Shown here: positions 19,101 to 28,726 of the stretch, in pieces
How the letters are laid out: every line of letters starts with the position of its first letter
How positions within the stretch are numbered: position 1 is the first letter of the stretch
Assembly: GCA_023379675.1 (NCBI GenBank)
Contig: JAMCPL010000016.1
Coordinates: forward strand, 55,897 to 119,896
Direction of reading: 5' to 3'
Source: Actinomycetota bacterium
Lineage (GTDB): Bacteria; Actinomycetota; Acidimicrobiia; Acidimicrobiales; JAMCPL01
DNA length: 64,000 nt
The notes under the pieces: model-generated
What the model was told of the DNA's origin: nothing
The model's input: only the letters and a program-made list of their open reading frames with translations
Databases searched by the model: none
Translations under genes and position numbers: made by a program

Positions 19101-22100
19101 GTGCGGCTGGAAGAGCTGATGGGCATGTTGCCGCAGCACTATGAGCAGCTATACCGTCAACCACAAAATCCGATGCACTTGACGTAGGCAGCCCCGTCGC
19201 TGTGCCACCAGTTGCCGCAGGCGGTACCACAACATAAACATAGTTGAGGATACTACTGGTAGTGGTGTCAACTAGCCCGCCAGTCGCACTGGTAGTGAAG
19301 CCATACACGTACTGCGCCGTTGTCGGATCAGCAGCCAAATTGCTAACCATGGGGCCGGTAACCTTGCTGAGACCGGTATACACAGAAATAGATGGCTCCA
19401 AAGGCGATGTACCATAGGCACAGGTAACACCACCAAGTGGGCAACTGTCCGACGAGGTGGTGATATCCATAGAGTATGTAGTAGACGGAGCCATCACTAC
19501 CGGCCCATTTGTTACACCATTTATCACTACGGCAACTGAAGCACCGCCAGCCACATCCGTCGGCGTAGTGATCGTGACGGTCGCATCGGAATTACTGAGA
19601 GCCACTGTCGATGCAACGACTCCGTTCACCGTATACGCAGTTGCAGATGACGGGAAAACGGTACCGCTCGGGGACGTAGCAAGAGTAATCGTACCTGTCC
19701 CTGCCGCTAATGAACCACCGGTGGAACTCGTAGTGAAGCCAACCGTATAAAGTGCAGACTGGCCTGCAGCATTATTACTGGACTTCAAACCAGGACTAAC
19801 AACCGACCCTGGGAGGGCAACAATTGTGTAACTCGGCCCAGGAACAAGACCCTTTGAATCGATGCTCGACTTCACTGAAAATGCGTATGAACCCGCAGCC
19901 GGATTTGTCACACCACTTATTACAATAGTAACAGTAGCTGACGCGCCCACCGAAACCGGCAGATCAATGACCGGGACATCCGTAGTTGACGATGCTGCAA
20001 GGCTCACCGCAGCAACACCATTGACAACATAGTCCGAAGCAATGGTTGGCAATGCAGAGCCCGCGGTAGATGTAAGCGTTATGGTGTCATCAATGTTCAA
20101 TCCGCCAGTACTGCTTGTATTGAAAGACAGCACATACTGGTTACCAGGGGTAGTAGCAAAACTATTGGGTGATATACTCGGTCCCGTAACACCAGTTACA
20201 AATTGTGGCGACGACAACGGCGACGACGGCACGTCATACCAATTACTGTTCACCGGCGTAGTGTCCGACGAGGTATCCACACTGAGCTGGTAGCGACCCG
20301 TTGCCGCATCAGTAGTGACGCTAACAGACACACTCACAACATCCGTGGCAGGCACCGCCGTTCCAATATCCAACGTTACCGAGTTCGATCCTGATACCGG
20401 AACGCTGCTGACGGTAACCGAAGAGGTTGCCGTCGTGTTCGTAACGGTGTAGCTCCCGGTGGCACTTGGAAACTCAACTCCGCTCGGGGCCACGATGCTG
20501 ATGCTACCGCCTGACTTTATACCACTTGTCGAGGTGAAGCTGATGCTGTAGGTGCCCGAGCTATCGGACGCACTAACGTCGCTAACTGCCGTTGCTGAAG
20601 TGATCGTATATGAGGACGACGGAGACGGGTAGTCATTCGCCGACGTAAGTACCGCACCAAGCTCCGCAGTGTTGGAGGACACGGTCGGGTTGGTCACGCC
20701 AGCCACCACTACGGTTACGCTAGAGGAGTCAGCCACCGATACCGGCGTAGTAATAGTTGCCATAACTATAGGACCAGAGGTCACCGGAGTAACTGTACCT
20801 GACGCAGCTACTCCATTCACGGTGTAGTCCGTTCCAGAAGTCGGGAAGGCCGTACCTGCGGTGGCATTGGTACTCGACGCACTCGGAGCAACGAGCGTAA
20901 TGGTATCCGTTCCGGCAGTAAGTGCACCGGTGCTGCCGGTAGTAAAGCTATAGGTGTAATTTGCGATTGCTCCCGATGCCAGACTGGTGGGATTGGGCCC
21001 GCTAACACTTGTCACCTCCGTAGCCACGTTAAACGCTACTTTTGCTGGAGCCTGATCTGTTGAATCACTCACATAAAGATCAGTTGAACCAGCAGTTGTT
21101 GTATTGGTAACGCCAATCACATTGACCGTGACAGTCGTACCTGACGAAATAGTTCCTACCGGGTTGGATATGGTGACGCTGTCAGTTCCCCCACCCGTGA
21201 TGGTGGTAGCGGCGACACCACCGGTGCCGGAATTCACCGTATACGAGCTTGGAGCTGTCGGGAACGCAGTTCCGGTCGGCCCCGTCAGCGTAATGGAGCC
21301 ATTGGAAGCAATCCCGCTTGTGGCAGAAAATGTAATTAGGTCATTGGAACCGCCACCTGCAAGTACCGCACTTGGGTCAGGACTTGTTGTAAGGGTTACC
21401 GAGCCAACCTCAGTAGGAGCCGTCACGATCGAGTAGCTGGAGGTAGCTACCGGTGCCGCATCCGAGGAGGTGGATACATCAAGGGTATAACTACCTGCAG
21501 ATGTGGGATTGGTCACATCATACACGACCACGGTTACACTGGCAGAGTCAGGTATGGTTGTGGTCAGTGGATTGGTAATGACAGCACAGGTTGCGCCAGT
21601 CACAGTTCCGGATGGGCACGATGAACTCACACCAGTAGCGGCAACATTGTTCACTGTAAAATAGGATGGCGTCGCCGGCCATGTGGTTTTACCCGTTGGG
21701 TCAATCAAGGTAATGGTTCCCGGCGTCGTAGCCGTTGAAGCGGCAATTGCGCCAGTCGAGGAGGTTTTGAAGCCAATTGTGTAAATTGACGGATCACCTG
21801 CGTAGTTACTGTTTGGTCCACTTGGAGACGGACCTGTCACATTCGTAACTGAGGTGGCTACTGCCGAAATGGTGTAGCCGGAGGTGTTGACCGGAGCCGT
21901 GTCTGCGGAGGTGCTAACCGCCATGGTGTATGTCCCTGCAGGAGGATTGGTCACGCCGTTTGCCACGACAGTAACTGAAGTACCGTCAGCCACAGCCGTC
22001 GGAGTGGTGATGGTCGCCGTCGCATTGGAGTTGCTCAGGCTGGGCGTTGCCGATACCGCTATGCCATTGACCGTGTACGCACTTGCAGAAGATGGGAAGA

Positions 22101-22623
22101 CCGTGCCGGTCGGTCCGGCAAGCGTGATGGTTCCTGATCCGGACGCAAGCGCGCCACTGCCACTCGTGGTGAATCCGACCGTGTACAGCGATGACGCACC
22201 AGCCGTCGCCGGACTCGGGCTTGGCCCGCTATTGATTGTGACCGAGGTGGCCGCGAACGCGGTACTGCCCAGAAATGGCAACATACCGAGTCCCGCCATC
22301 AGCGCAATGCTCACGCTCGCTATCGCCCTACTGAAATAGCGCAACTTGGCGGACCGGACGGTCCCTGTTTGGCTGCTAATGGTTTCTTGCTCGTCCACGG
22401 CTTTGTGACCTCCTCTGTCGTATTCCATGAATGGACCTTTGTTCGACTCTTGCACTTTGTCGCTCCACCTTTCGTATGCGCTCATGTACTTACCACCAAA
22501 ATCTACACTCATCCGATCTCCCGATGCAAATCCACCCGATCTCCGGGCCCGTCCCGAGCTTCTACTCTTACGGTTATCCATGTTTTCACCATTCATATTG
22601 CTGTCCGTATGACTGTTTATCAT
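16195..22623 (-). CDS. Giant secreted/surface repeat protein: signal-peptide-like segment, about 11 Thr/Ser-rich repeats, IPT/TIG domain, three C-terminal RLADTRCS repeats
   Basis: Repeats of YTVGFTTSSTGALAAGTGTITL...VFPSSASAYTVNG...VTITTPTAVA...VVVAGVTNP..GTYTMAVSTSSD; VSGISPVSGPTSGGTAVTITGTNFASGATVMFG; three blocks starting PV(N/T)P(M/T/A)R(L/I)(A/V)D(T/S)RCS. Confidence 0.85.
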   Translation of the reverse strand: MINSHTDSNMNGENMDNRKSRSSGRARRSGGFASGDRMSVDFGGKYMSAYERWSDKVQESNKGPFMEYDRGGHKAVDEQETISSQTGTVRSAKLRYFSRAIASVSIALMAGLGMLPFLGSTAFAATSVTINSGPSPSPATAGASSLYTVGFTTSGSGALASGSGTITLAGPTGTVFPSSASAYTVNGIAVSATPSLSNSNATATITTPTAVADGTSVTVVANGVTNPPAGTYTMAVSTSADTAPVNTSGYTISAVATSVTNVTGPSPSGPNSNYAGDPSIYTIGFKTSSTGAIAASTATTPGTITLIDPTGKTTWPATPSYFTVNNVAATGVSSSCPSGTVTGATCAVITNPLTTTIPDSASVTVVVYDVTNPTSAGSYTLDVSTSSDAAPVATSSYSIVTAPTEVGSVTLTTSPDPSAVLAGGGSNDLITFSATSGIASNGSITLTGPTGTAFPTAPSSYTVNSGTGGVAATTITGGGTDSVTISNPVGTISSGTTVTVNVIGVTNTTTAGSTDLYVSDSTDQAPAKVAFNVATEVTSVSGPNPTSLASGAIANYTYSFTTGSTGALTAGTDTITLVAPSASSTNATAGTAFPTSGTDYTVNGVAASGTVTPVTSGPIVMATITTPVSVADSSSVTVVVAGVTNPTVSSNTAELGAVLTSANDYPSPSSSYTITSATAVSDVSASDSSGTYSISFTSTSGIKSGGSISIVAPSGVEFPSATGSYTVTNTTATSSVTVSSVPVSGSNSVTLDIGTAVPATDVVSVSVSVTTDAATGRYQLSVDTSSDTTPVNSNWYDVPSSPLSSPQFVTGVTGPSISPNSFATTPGNQYVLSFNTSSTGGLNIDDTITLTSTAGSALPTIASDYVVNGVAAVSLAASSTTDVPVIDLPVSVGASATVTIVISGVTNPAAGSYAFSVKSSIDSKGLVPGPSYTIVALPGSVVSPGLKSSNNAAGQSALYTVGFTTSSTGGSLAAGTGTITLATSPSGTVFPSSATAYTVNGVVASTVALSNSDATVTITTPTDVAGGASVAVVINGVTNGPVVMAPSTTYSMDITTSSDSCPLGGVTCAYGTSPLEPSISVYTGLSKVTGPMVSNLAADPTTAQYVYGFTTSATGGLVDTTTSSILNYVYVVVPPAATGGTATGLPTSSASDFVVDGIAAHSAAATCPSALPAALSGWSCAQVELQPLQSIADSAAGTLVINGVTNPSPGTYSEYLSTSADQAVVPTSSYTIESAVSSPSVSMTLKGSGESAQYTVGFSTSSSGALSAGTGTITLAAPAGTVFPSAASAYTVSVNSGAAVAASTVALSNSDSTATITTPTAVGVTMPVSIVIVGVVNPPAGTYMLNVNTSADLAPSSTGSYQITGAVSSLTGPSPSPATPATSATYTVGFTTSTTGALAAGSGTITLTTSPSGTIFPSAASDYTVGGTAVTTLSGGGTSAVTITTPIAIGNSSVVKVAISGVTNPSSGSYTMAVNTSSDTVPVDTASYAIGSSVSSVTGPSPSSNLAGVSATYTVGFTTSSSGALAANSGTITFTAPSGTVFPTSAGDYTVNATAAATVSGGGTDTVTITSPVAVADSTAVTVAVSGVTNPAMGSYTLGVNTSTDIVPVNTSSYTIIALPTVSGISPVSGPTSGGTAVTITGTNFASGATVMFGAVTATAATVSSSTSIVATSPAESAGTVNVTVTTAGGTSATSSADQFTYVVAISGDAYTPVNPMRLADTRCSASPAPSYCAGENLPSANASLGTLAAGKSENVAVTGVDAIPLTATAVVVNVTAVNMTGGGYLSIYPEGSTPAVVSSLNWTSTTKVVTNLVTVPVNTSNGEISVANGGTSGAVNYIVDIEGYYAPPGSTPAGLYNAVTPTRLADSRCSESPLPTGITSSYCSAIPSANGKLVTLGAGKTENVTVTGVGPVPSSGVSAVVLNLTAVNTSSSGYFTAYPAGASKATVSTVNWIAGQTVPNRVIVEVGANGAITLYNNSGTANFIVDVSGYYTDGSSTSQTGSLFNPVTPARIVDTRCSVSSAPSFCASENLPSANATLGAVSAGKSITAQVTGIDSIPSSATAFVGNVTATGGTGGGYLTVYSGSTAPTTSDVNFGVGTTSANMVIGGLTSSGTVNIANGGGSGSVNVLVDVSGWFTAATS

Positions 22624-22875
22624 ACTTCAACGTATCTTGTCAAACTCATATCCATACTTGGCATTCATATTTTTGCGTGACACAGATGTGATCTTAACAG
22701 TAAAATGTCCTACTGCGCAAGTACTTGGCACAATATCCTACCTGACCAGGTATTTCCCCGGCTGTATCGCATGGTGTCATAGATTAGCCGGTTTTCGCAA
22801 TCCTGTCAAGTCTTTCGGAGAAATTTTCGTAGCGGTTTCCCCAGGGCCCTTGCGGTTGATGGTATTGGTGGTAGA

Positions 22876-23517
22876 GTGAGTGTTATGACCGTAACGGTTG
22901 CAGCATCGAAGGATCAGAATCCCAACGCGAAGCCGGACCCAAGTCTAGGCTCAGGCTCAGGTCTAGGCCCCATGGCCAGCGCCAAGGCTCCACCCAGAGC
23001 GTTTACCGCCTCCGATCTCGACACCATGGGAGACGATGGGTACCGCCGCGAGGTGATTGAAGGGAGATTGATCGTGACACCGTCCCCGATAAGCAGGCAT
23101 CAGGATGCTGTAGGCTCTCTCTTTTTGCTACTCGGGCACCACCGCCCTGACGGCTTCAGGGTCATGATAGCCCCTCTCGACTGGCGTACCTCTGGCGGAA
23201 ACAGCCTGCAGCCCGATCTCATGGTCATAGGTGAAGAGGACTACAATCCTGACGGCTTCCAACTCGCCACCCCGCTACTCGTGGTCGAGGTGCTCTCTCC
23301 GTCCACAATGATCTACGACAAAGGAGACAAGCTCAGGATCTACGAGACACTGGGTGTCCAATCCTACTGGATAGTGGACCCCGCCACCCCAAGTCTTATC
23401 GCATTGCAGTTGCGTGACGGGAGCTATGTGGAGGTTGCGCAAGTTACGGGTTCTCAGACCTACGAGGCCGATCTTCCCTATCCCGTGCCGGTGGCACCTG
23501 CCGATCTCATCCGCTGA
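22876..23517 (+). CDS. Uma2-family (DUF820) PD-(D/E)XK-like protein
   Basis: REVIEGRLIVTPSPISRHQ; LQPDLMVIGEED; PLLVVEVLSPSTMIYDKGDKLRIYETLGVQSYWIVDP. Confidence 0.9.
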   Translation: MSVMTVTVAASKDQNPNAKPDPSLGSGSGLGPMASAKAPPRAFTASDLDTMGDDGYRREVIEGRLIVTPSPISRHQDAVGSLFLLLGHHRPDGFRVMIAPLDWRTSGGNSLQPDLMVIGEEDYNPDGFQLATPLLVVEVLSPSTMIYDKGDKLRIYETLGVQSYWIVDPATPSLIALQLRDGSYVEVAQVTGSQTYEADLPYPVPVAPADLIR

Positions 23518-23579
23518 GGAGGCGCCAAACACGGTGGGCATAGGCCAGCGGCAGGTAGTCCGACAGACGAGCCAACATC

Positions 23580-26453
23580 ATGGTGATAGGCTCGACAGGC
23601 ATGGCTCAGAAAGCTCGAAACCAGAACCGGCAGGACCGAGAAAACCAAAGCCGGGCGGCAAGGCGATCTTCGACAGCTAGGACGTCTCAAGGCAACCAGA
23701 ACCGGGACAATGCGAGCCGTTCCCCCCGTTCCGGCCAGAGAAGCCAGGCTGCCCAGTCATCGCTGGCGCACGGGAGTGATACCAGTAAATCAGGACAGGC
23801 TCGACCGGCACGGAGGACACCGGAACGGGCATCGGCCAGAACGGGCACGGCTGGCAAGAGAACAGCCGGCGGGGAAGATAGGAGCCCTAGTCGCTCGCAG
23901 ATCCGCCCGGTAAGTCATACGAACCTGCCGGAACCGTTGGGCGCCGTAGCTGTGCATGCACAAAAGATATTGCCCGCTTCAGTACCGCTTCCTATAGCGG
24001 GACTAGTCATCCTGGCATGGGCACTTCTCGGCCTGTTCTGGGGCACGGGGGTGATCAGTTCGTGGGCGTTTACCCTGTTCCTCGCAACCATGGTACCTGC
24101 AATACTCGGGACCGGAGTGATCGCCGCCATGGTCTCCCGAGGCAAAGAGCCCCTGCGAGCCGCCCGGGCATGCGTGCTGCTGGCACTCCTGCTGGTGGTT
24201 CCGCTCGTATTCGACCCTCACAGCACCCATGTGTTCAACCTGCCCAAGTATACTGTCATCGTCTGGGGAGCTCTCGTGCTTGGTGCACTGTGGATCGTCG
24301 AAACCATGGCCAAGCGCAGGGTAGTGCGATGGCGTAACGGCATGCACTGGCTGCTGATCGCATCTACCGTATGGGTGCTCATCACGGCCATAGCTAGTGT
24401 CGATCCGAGCATGTCGGTCCTCGGAGCACCCGGATCATACGACGGGCTCTACTCGTCACTTGCCTTCATGGTGATCGCATTCTCTGCCGCTGAAGCCTTC
24501 GATCCTCGCGATCTGTTGAAAGTCATGGGCGTACTCGGCTTCGCAGCCTGCAGCGTGGCTTCCATATACGGTCTCGTACAGATACATGACCTCATCACCC
24601 ACGGACCTCACTGGGATTTCGTACACTGGGCAAGGCTTCCGTTTCACAACGTCTTTTCCACCATGGGCAACCCCAACTTCCTATCCGGCCTCTACGTCAT
24701 TGTCCTGCCTGCATGCGTACTAATCGTGTTGCGGGCCACCAAGCGGTGGGTCAGGGCGGTTGGAGCCATAGCCTGCCTCATACTGCTCGCCGAGATACTT
24801 CAGAGTGCCACCAGGGGCGCCTGGGTTGCAGCAATCGCCGCTCTCTTCGTCCTAGCCATAGTACTGTGGCCTGAAATAAGGCGCAAGCCCCTGCTGATTG
24901 CCGGAGGAACCGGCGCCGTGGTGATCGTCGTAGGCACAGGGCTCGCACTTGGAGGCGCTAAGTATATAGGGGCCAAGCTCACAGCCCTATTCAACGCCGG
25001 TCCCGCCAGTTCGATCCAGCAGAGGTTCGATCTGTGGACAGCCGCCCTGCACATCGGAGGGCTGCATCCGCTGCTTGGTACTGGTCCTGATACCTTCGAG
25101 ATCGTATATCCTCGTTACGAGAGTGCCCAGTGGGTGCATTACCTGGGACAGATCTTCGTCGCCAATGGGGCCCATGACGTGTGGATGAACACGCTTGCGG
25201 ACAAAGGTTGGGTAGGCGTTGCGATACTTGTTGCGATACTGGGGTACGTGGGTTTGCGAGCGCTCGGAACGCTCATCCGGTACCGCAGGGCTGAAAGTTC
25301 GAGTTTCAGCACGGGTGGAGCCCGCGCTGAGGGTGCTGGTGTGGGCAGTGCTGCGGGTGGCATGAGCACGGGTACTGGTGGCGGCGGAAGTACCGGCAAA
25401 TTGGGAAGTGGCATCGGTGGCGCCACTCAACGCAGGTACGTGTTCGGCGTGCTGGCAGCCGGGCTGGTGGCGTACTGTGTACAGGACATCTTCAACGTCC
25501 AGGAGGTCGCCCTTTCCATGGTATTCTGGATGATGCTCGGGCTTCTTTGCGTGGCTGCACGCGACGCGGGCGTACCCAGCACCTGGTCGGCCAGAAGGCT
25601 ACTCGGCATCGGAGTAGGTAGGCTAGATACAGTTGCCATCGGCAATGTTGGCAGCCTCACCTTTGGTAATGGCGATGACAACGATGCCCTGGGTAGTAAT
25701 GGCGGTGGCTCTAGGGGCAGGGTAAGCAGCCGTAGGGGAGGACTGCGTGCATGGATGAATACAGAAGTCGGCGGCGGCGCCAGGAGCCGCGGTGGAGGTG
25801 GCGCCAGGAGCGCCACCAACAAGGGTACGCAACCTCGCCAGGCTCAGCGGGCTCGGCAGGGACACCGGAACCGTAACGCAACCACCAACCCCCTTCCCAC
25901 CCTGCTTACCGCAATCGTCGCTATTGTGGTCGTGGCCATACTCGCCTTTGGTGCAGACGGACCGTGGCGTGCAGCACATGACTACTGGGCTGCGCTCATC
26001 GCTCAGAAGCAGTATCAGGGTGTCGCGAAGACATACGGCGCCACTTCGACACAGGCAAAGACCATCGGAAACTCTTACTTCACCGATCTGCACAACGCTA
26101 TGTCACTCAATCCATGGGATGCCGGCTATCCAGCCGCAGTCGGTATCGACTACGGTGAAGCAGCGGTACACGCTTCATCTGGACAAGCACGTACAGCAGA
26201 TCTTGCGAAGGCCCACACGTACATGGCCAGGGCAGCAGCTATATCACCCCTGGAATCGAAATATCGTGACGAGTATGCCCAGGTGCTCGTGGATCAGGCC
26301 AAGGTGGCGCAAGCCGGCAAGGCCGGCGCGCAGGCAAGGCATGACTACGCTCAAGCGATAGCACAGCTACGCAAGGCCATTCGCTACGACCCACGAGATG
26401 AGACATTCCGAGCCTTCCTCTCGCAGACCGTTGCCGCAGCCAAAAAACTGTAA
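23580..26453 (+). CDS. O-antigen ligase/polymerase-like membrane protein with C-terminal TPR-like region
   Basis: Many TM segments, TMGNPNFLSGLYVIVLPA, ATRGAWVAAIAALFV, HPLLGTGPDTFEIVYP, HDVWMNTLADKGWVGV; C-terminal helical repeats. Confidence 0.82.
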   Translation: MVIGSTGMAQKARNQNRQDRENQSRAARRSSTARTSQGNQNRDNASRSPRSGQRSQAAQSSLAHGSDTSKSGQARPARRTPERASARTGTAGKRTAGGEDRSPSRSQIRPVSHTNLPEPLGAVAVHAQKILPASVPLPIAGLVILAWALLGLFWGTGVISSWAFTLFLATMVPAILGTGVIAAMVSRGKEPLRAARACVLLALLLVVPLVFDPHSTHVFNLPKYTVIVWGALVLGALWIVETMAKRRVVRWRNGMHWLLIASTVWVLITAIASVDPSMSVLGAPGSYDGLYSSLAFMVIAFSAAEAFDPRDLLKVMGVLGFAACSVASIYGLVQIHDLITHGPHWDFVHWARLPFHNVFSTMGNPNFLSGLYVIVLPACVLIVLRATKRWVRAVGAIACLILLAEILQSATRGAWVAAIAALFVLAIVLWPEIRRKPLLIAGGTGAVVIVVGTGLALGGAKYIGAKLTALFNAGPASSIQQRFDLWTAALHIGGLHPLLGTGPDTFEIVYPRYESAQWVHYLGQIFVANGAHDVWMNTLADKGWVGVAILVAILGYVGLRALGTLIRYRRAESSSFSTGGARAEGAGVGSAAGGMSTGTGGGGSTGKLGSGIGGATQRRYVFGVLAAGLVAYCVQDIFNVQEVALSMVFWMMLGLLCVAARDAGVPSTWSARRLLGIGVGRLDTVAIGNVGSLTFGNGDDNDALGSNGGGSRGRVSSRRGGLRAWMNTEVGGGARSRGGGGARSATNKGTQPRQAQRARQGHRNRNATTNPLPTLLTAIVAIVVVAILAFGADGPWRAAHDYWAALIAQKQYQGVAKTYGATSTQAKTIGNSYFTDLHNAMSLNPWDAGYPAAVGIDYGEAAVHASSGQARTADLAKAHTYMARAAAISPLESKYRDEYAQVLVDQAKVAQAGKAGAQARHDYAQAIAQLRKAIRYDPRDETFRAFLSQTVAAAKKL

Positions 26454-26550
26454 CCGTAGTATGTGTGTAGCCGGCTCGAGTTCGTTGGTATAGCTGACCA
26501 GTTCAGGTAAACGCAGTATGTATGTATGTAGTATGTAGTATGCTGGACAC

Positions 26551-26871
26551 ATGAGCAGTACTTCAATGGTTGTGACCCTGCTTATTGCCATAATTGCAAC
26601 ATTCGTCGCAACTGTGGGGATCATCCTTCAGCAAACCAGCGCCCTGCGTAAAGAGCTGAAGTCGGATATGGCCGAGCTGAAGTCGGAGCTGAAGTCGGAT
26701 ATGGCCGCAATGGAACAACGTCTCAACGACCGGATAGCCGGTATAGAAACACGAATGAGCAGCATGGAAACTACGCAAATAGCCCAAGCCGAACTCTTGG
26801 GTCGTATCGATGAAAAGCTCAGCATACACATTGCCGGCGGACATACCCACATGGCGACAGCATCGGCCTGA
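26551..26871 (+). CDS. Small membrane-anchored coiled-coil protein
   Basis: N-terminal TM then heptad-rich KELKSDMAELKSELKSDMAAMEQRLNDRIAGIETRMSSME. Confidence 0.6.
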   Translation: MSSTSMVVTLLIAIIATFVATVGIILQQTSALRKELKSDMAELKSELKSDMAAMEQRLNDRIAGIETRMSSMETTQIAQAELLGRIDEKLSIHIAGGHTHMATASA

Positions 26872-26919
26872 GAATAAGTCGCAGCTACAGCTGGTGACCT
26901 GCCTCGGACAGTCTCACTC

Positions 26920-28680
26920 GTGCTACGGATGCTCATGAGCGCCACACCGCTATTTGATCGCTCGGGGAATGGCGCAGCCAGCACAATCGTATGGCCGCCC
27001 CCTATCGGGAAAGCTCGGTTCTGGATCATCCAGGGCCTCGTATTCCTTGTCGTGATTGTTCAGGAGCTGCTCTGGTTGCCAGGTATAAGGGGTTGGGGAC
27101 TAGGGATACCGCCGTTTGTAGCGATCGGGCTGTTCGGAATACCTGTACTCTACGCTGCACTGGACTTCGGCTTTGCTGCGTCTGTGGCAACCGCCACAAT
27201 AGCCACTGGCGCTACAGTGGTGACTATCGCTGCAAACGCCATCTTCGGCCACGTGCCCGCCCTGTACTCATGGGCTTATGCAGTGGAACTTGCATCGTTG
27301 CTCGTGGTGGCGGCGGCGGTAGGATCGCGCTTTGAGCGCGAGACCCGGGCTAGAATAGAGGTGGAACATGCCGCGTTGGCGGCCAGTGCAGCCGAGGAAC
27401 GCTACCACTCGCTTTTCGAGGCAAGTGCAGCCCCAGTGTTGCTGGTGGACCGCACAGGAGTCGTGCGTGAAGCAAATGCATCCGCCCGCAGGACATTCTC
27501 CCATCCAAGCCTCTTTGGCCGGACGCTCAGGGAGATAATCGGCGGGGATGCAGCCAGGATATTGCTGGCGGGGCCCAAACAAAAGGGCACCCCGGTACAT
27601 GTCATCACGCCCAACGGTATTGACTACATGCTAATGGCAAGTGCGGCTCCCACGGTTGCGGTAGGTGCAGATGCACAGACTGCAGATGCACAGACTGCAG
27701 ATAGCAAGGCCGCCAATACAAAAGACGCCAGTAGAAGGACCGCTGGCGAAACAGCCAGCAGGGCCGGTGTCGCCGCTGTTGCCGGTGCTGGAGACGCGCG
27801 CAGGCCGCGTAAGCGACGCCCGACGGGTGCTGCCGCTGTTGCCGATGAAAGAACCAATAATGCAGCGGATCATATCTCCAGTGGCGCATCCTGGCCTGAC
27901 GGGATACTCCAGGTGGTATTCCAGGACGTGACCGAAGAGATCCAGCGCCAGCGCCAGACCGAAGCATATGCAGAACACGTAATGAGAGCGCAGGAGGAGG
28001 AACGGCGCCGTATAGCTCGTGAGCTACATGACGAACCTGTACAATCCCTCGTGCATCTCTGTCACAGGATAGATACGGCGATGGAGATTGCCGGATTGCC
28101 TGAAAGAGCCTTCAGGGAACTGGGGGATACTCGCACGATGACAGAAGGCATCATAACAGAACTTCGCAACATCGCTACAGGATTGCGCCCTCCTGCGCTG
28201 GATGACCTTGGACTGGTTGCATCACTACGCAACCTTGTATCAGAATACAATAGTCGGACGGATGCCCAAGTTACGCTTCGTATCATCGGCACAATGCAGC
28301 GCATGGATCAATGGCGGGAACTCACCATTTACAGAATTACCCAGGAAGCACTATCCAACGTAGAACGCCACTCGGAAGCTACAGAGGTACTCGTTTCGCT
28401 CAAGACTACTGGCAACATGCTGAGGCTGGCAGTGGTGGACAACGGCCAAGGTTTCGACAGCAGCACCAGAACGCTCGGCGGCGGTACGGGAGGTACCGAC
28501 GGCGTGAGCGGCTTGGGCAGTACGGGAAGTATGAGCGGTACGGGAAGTACGGGAAGCATACACCTTGGCCTGCTGGGCATGAGAGAACGAGCACAACTGG
28601 CCGGGGGCAGCCTCCGGGTGGATTCACGGCCTGGAAAGGGAACGCTGGTAAGCCTGCGTATCAGGTATTGCCGGCAATAG
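26920..28680 (+). CDS. Membrane sensor histidine kinase with PAS domain, HisKA_3 type
   Basis: YHSLFEASAAPVLLVDRTGVV; EEERRRIARELHDEPVQSLVHL; EALSNVERHSEATEVLV; VVDNGQGF; HLGLLGMRERAQLAGGSLRVDSRPGKGT. Confidence 0.9.
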   Translation: MLRMLMSATPLFDRSGNGAASTIVWPPPIGKARFWIIQGLVFLVVIVQELLWLPGIRGWGLGIPPFVAIGLFGIPVLYAALDFGFAASVATATIATGATVVTIAANAIFGHVPALYSWAYAVELASLLVVAAAVGSRFERETRARIEVEHAALAASAAEERYHSLFEASAAPVLLVDRTGVVREANASARRTFSHPSLFGRTLREIIGGDAARILLAGPKQKGTPVHVITPNGIDYMLMASAAPTVAVGADAQTADAQTADSKAANTKDASRRTAGETASRAGVAAVAGAGDARRPRKRRPTGAAAVADERTNNAADHISSGASWPDGILQVVFQDVTEEIQRQRQTEAYAEHVMRAQEEERRRIARELHDEPVQSLVHLCHRIDTAMEIAGLPERAFRELGDTRTMTEGIITELRNIATGLRPPALDDLGLVASLRNLVSEYNSRTDAQVTLRIIGTMQRMDQWRELTIYRITQEALSNVERHSEATEVLVSLKTTGNMLRLAVVDNGQGFDSSTRTLGGGTGGTDGVSGLGSTGSMSGTGSTGSIHLGLLGMRERAQLAGGSLRVDSRPGKGTLVSLRIRYCRQ

Positions 28681-28726
28681 CTAAACGCATCGCCTCCCTG
28701 AGATTCAATGAGGTAATGTGGCTTAG

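Noticed and set aside
26500-26545. GTATGTA microsatellite before the small coiled-coil gene
   Set aside because: Real short repeat, but no promoter or SD context strong enough to claim function
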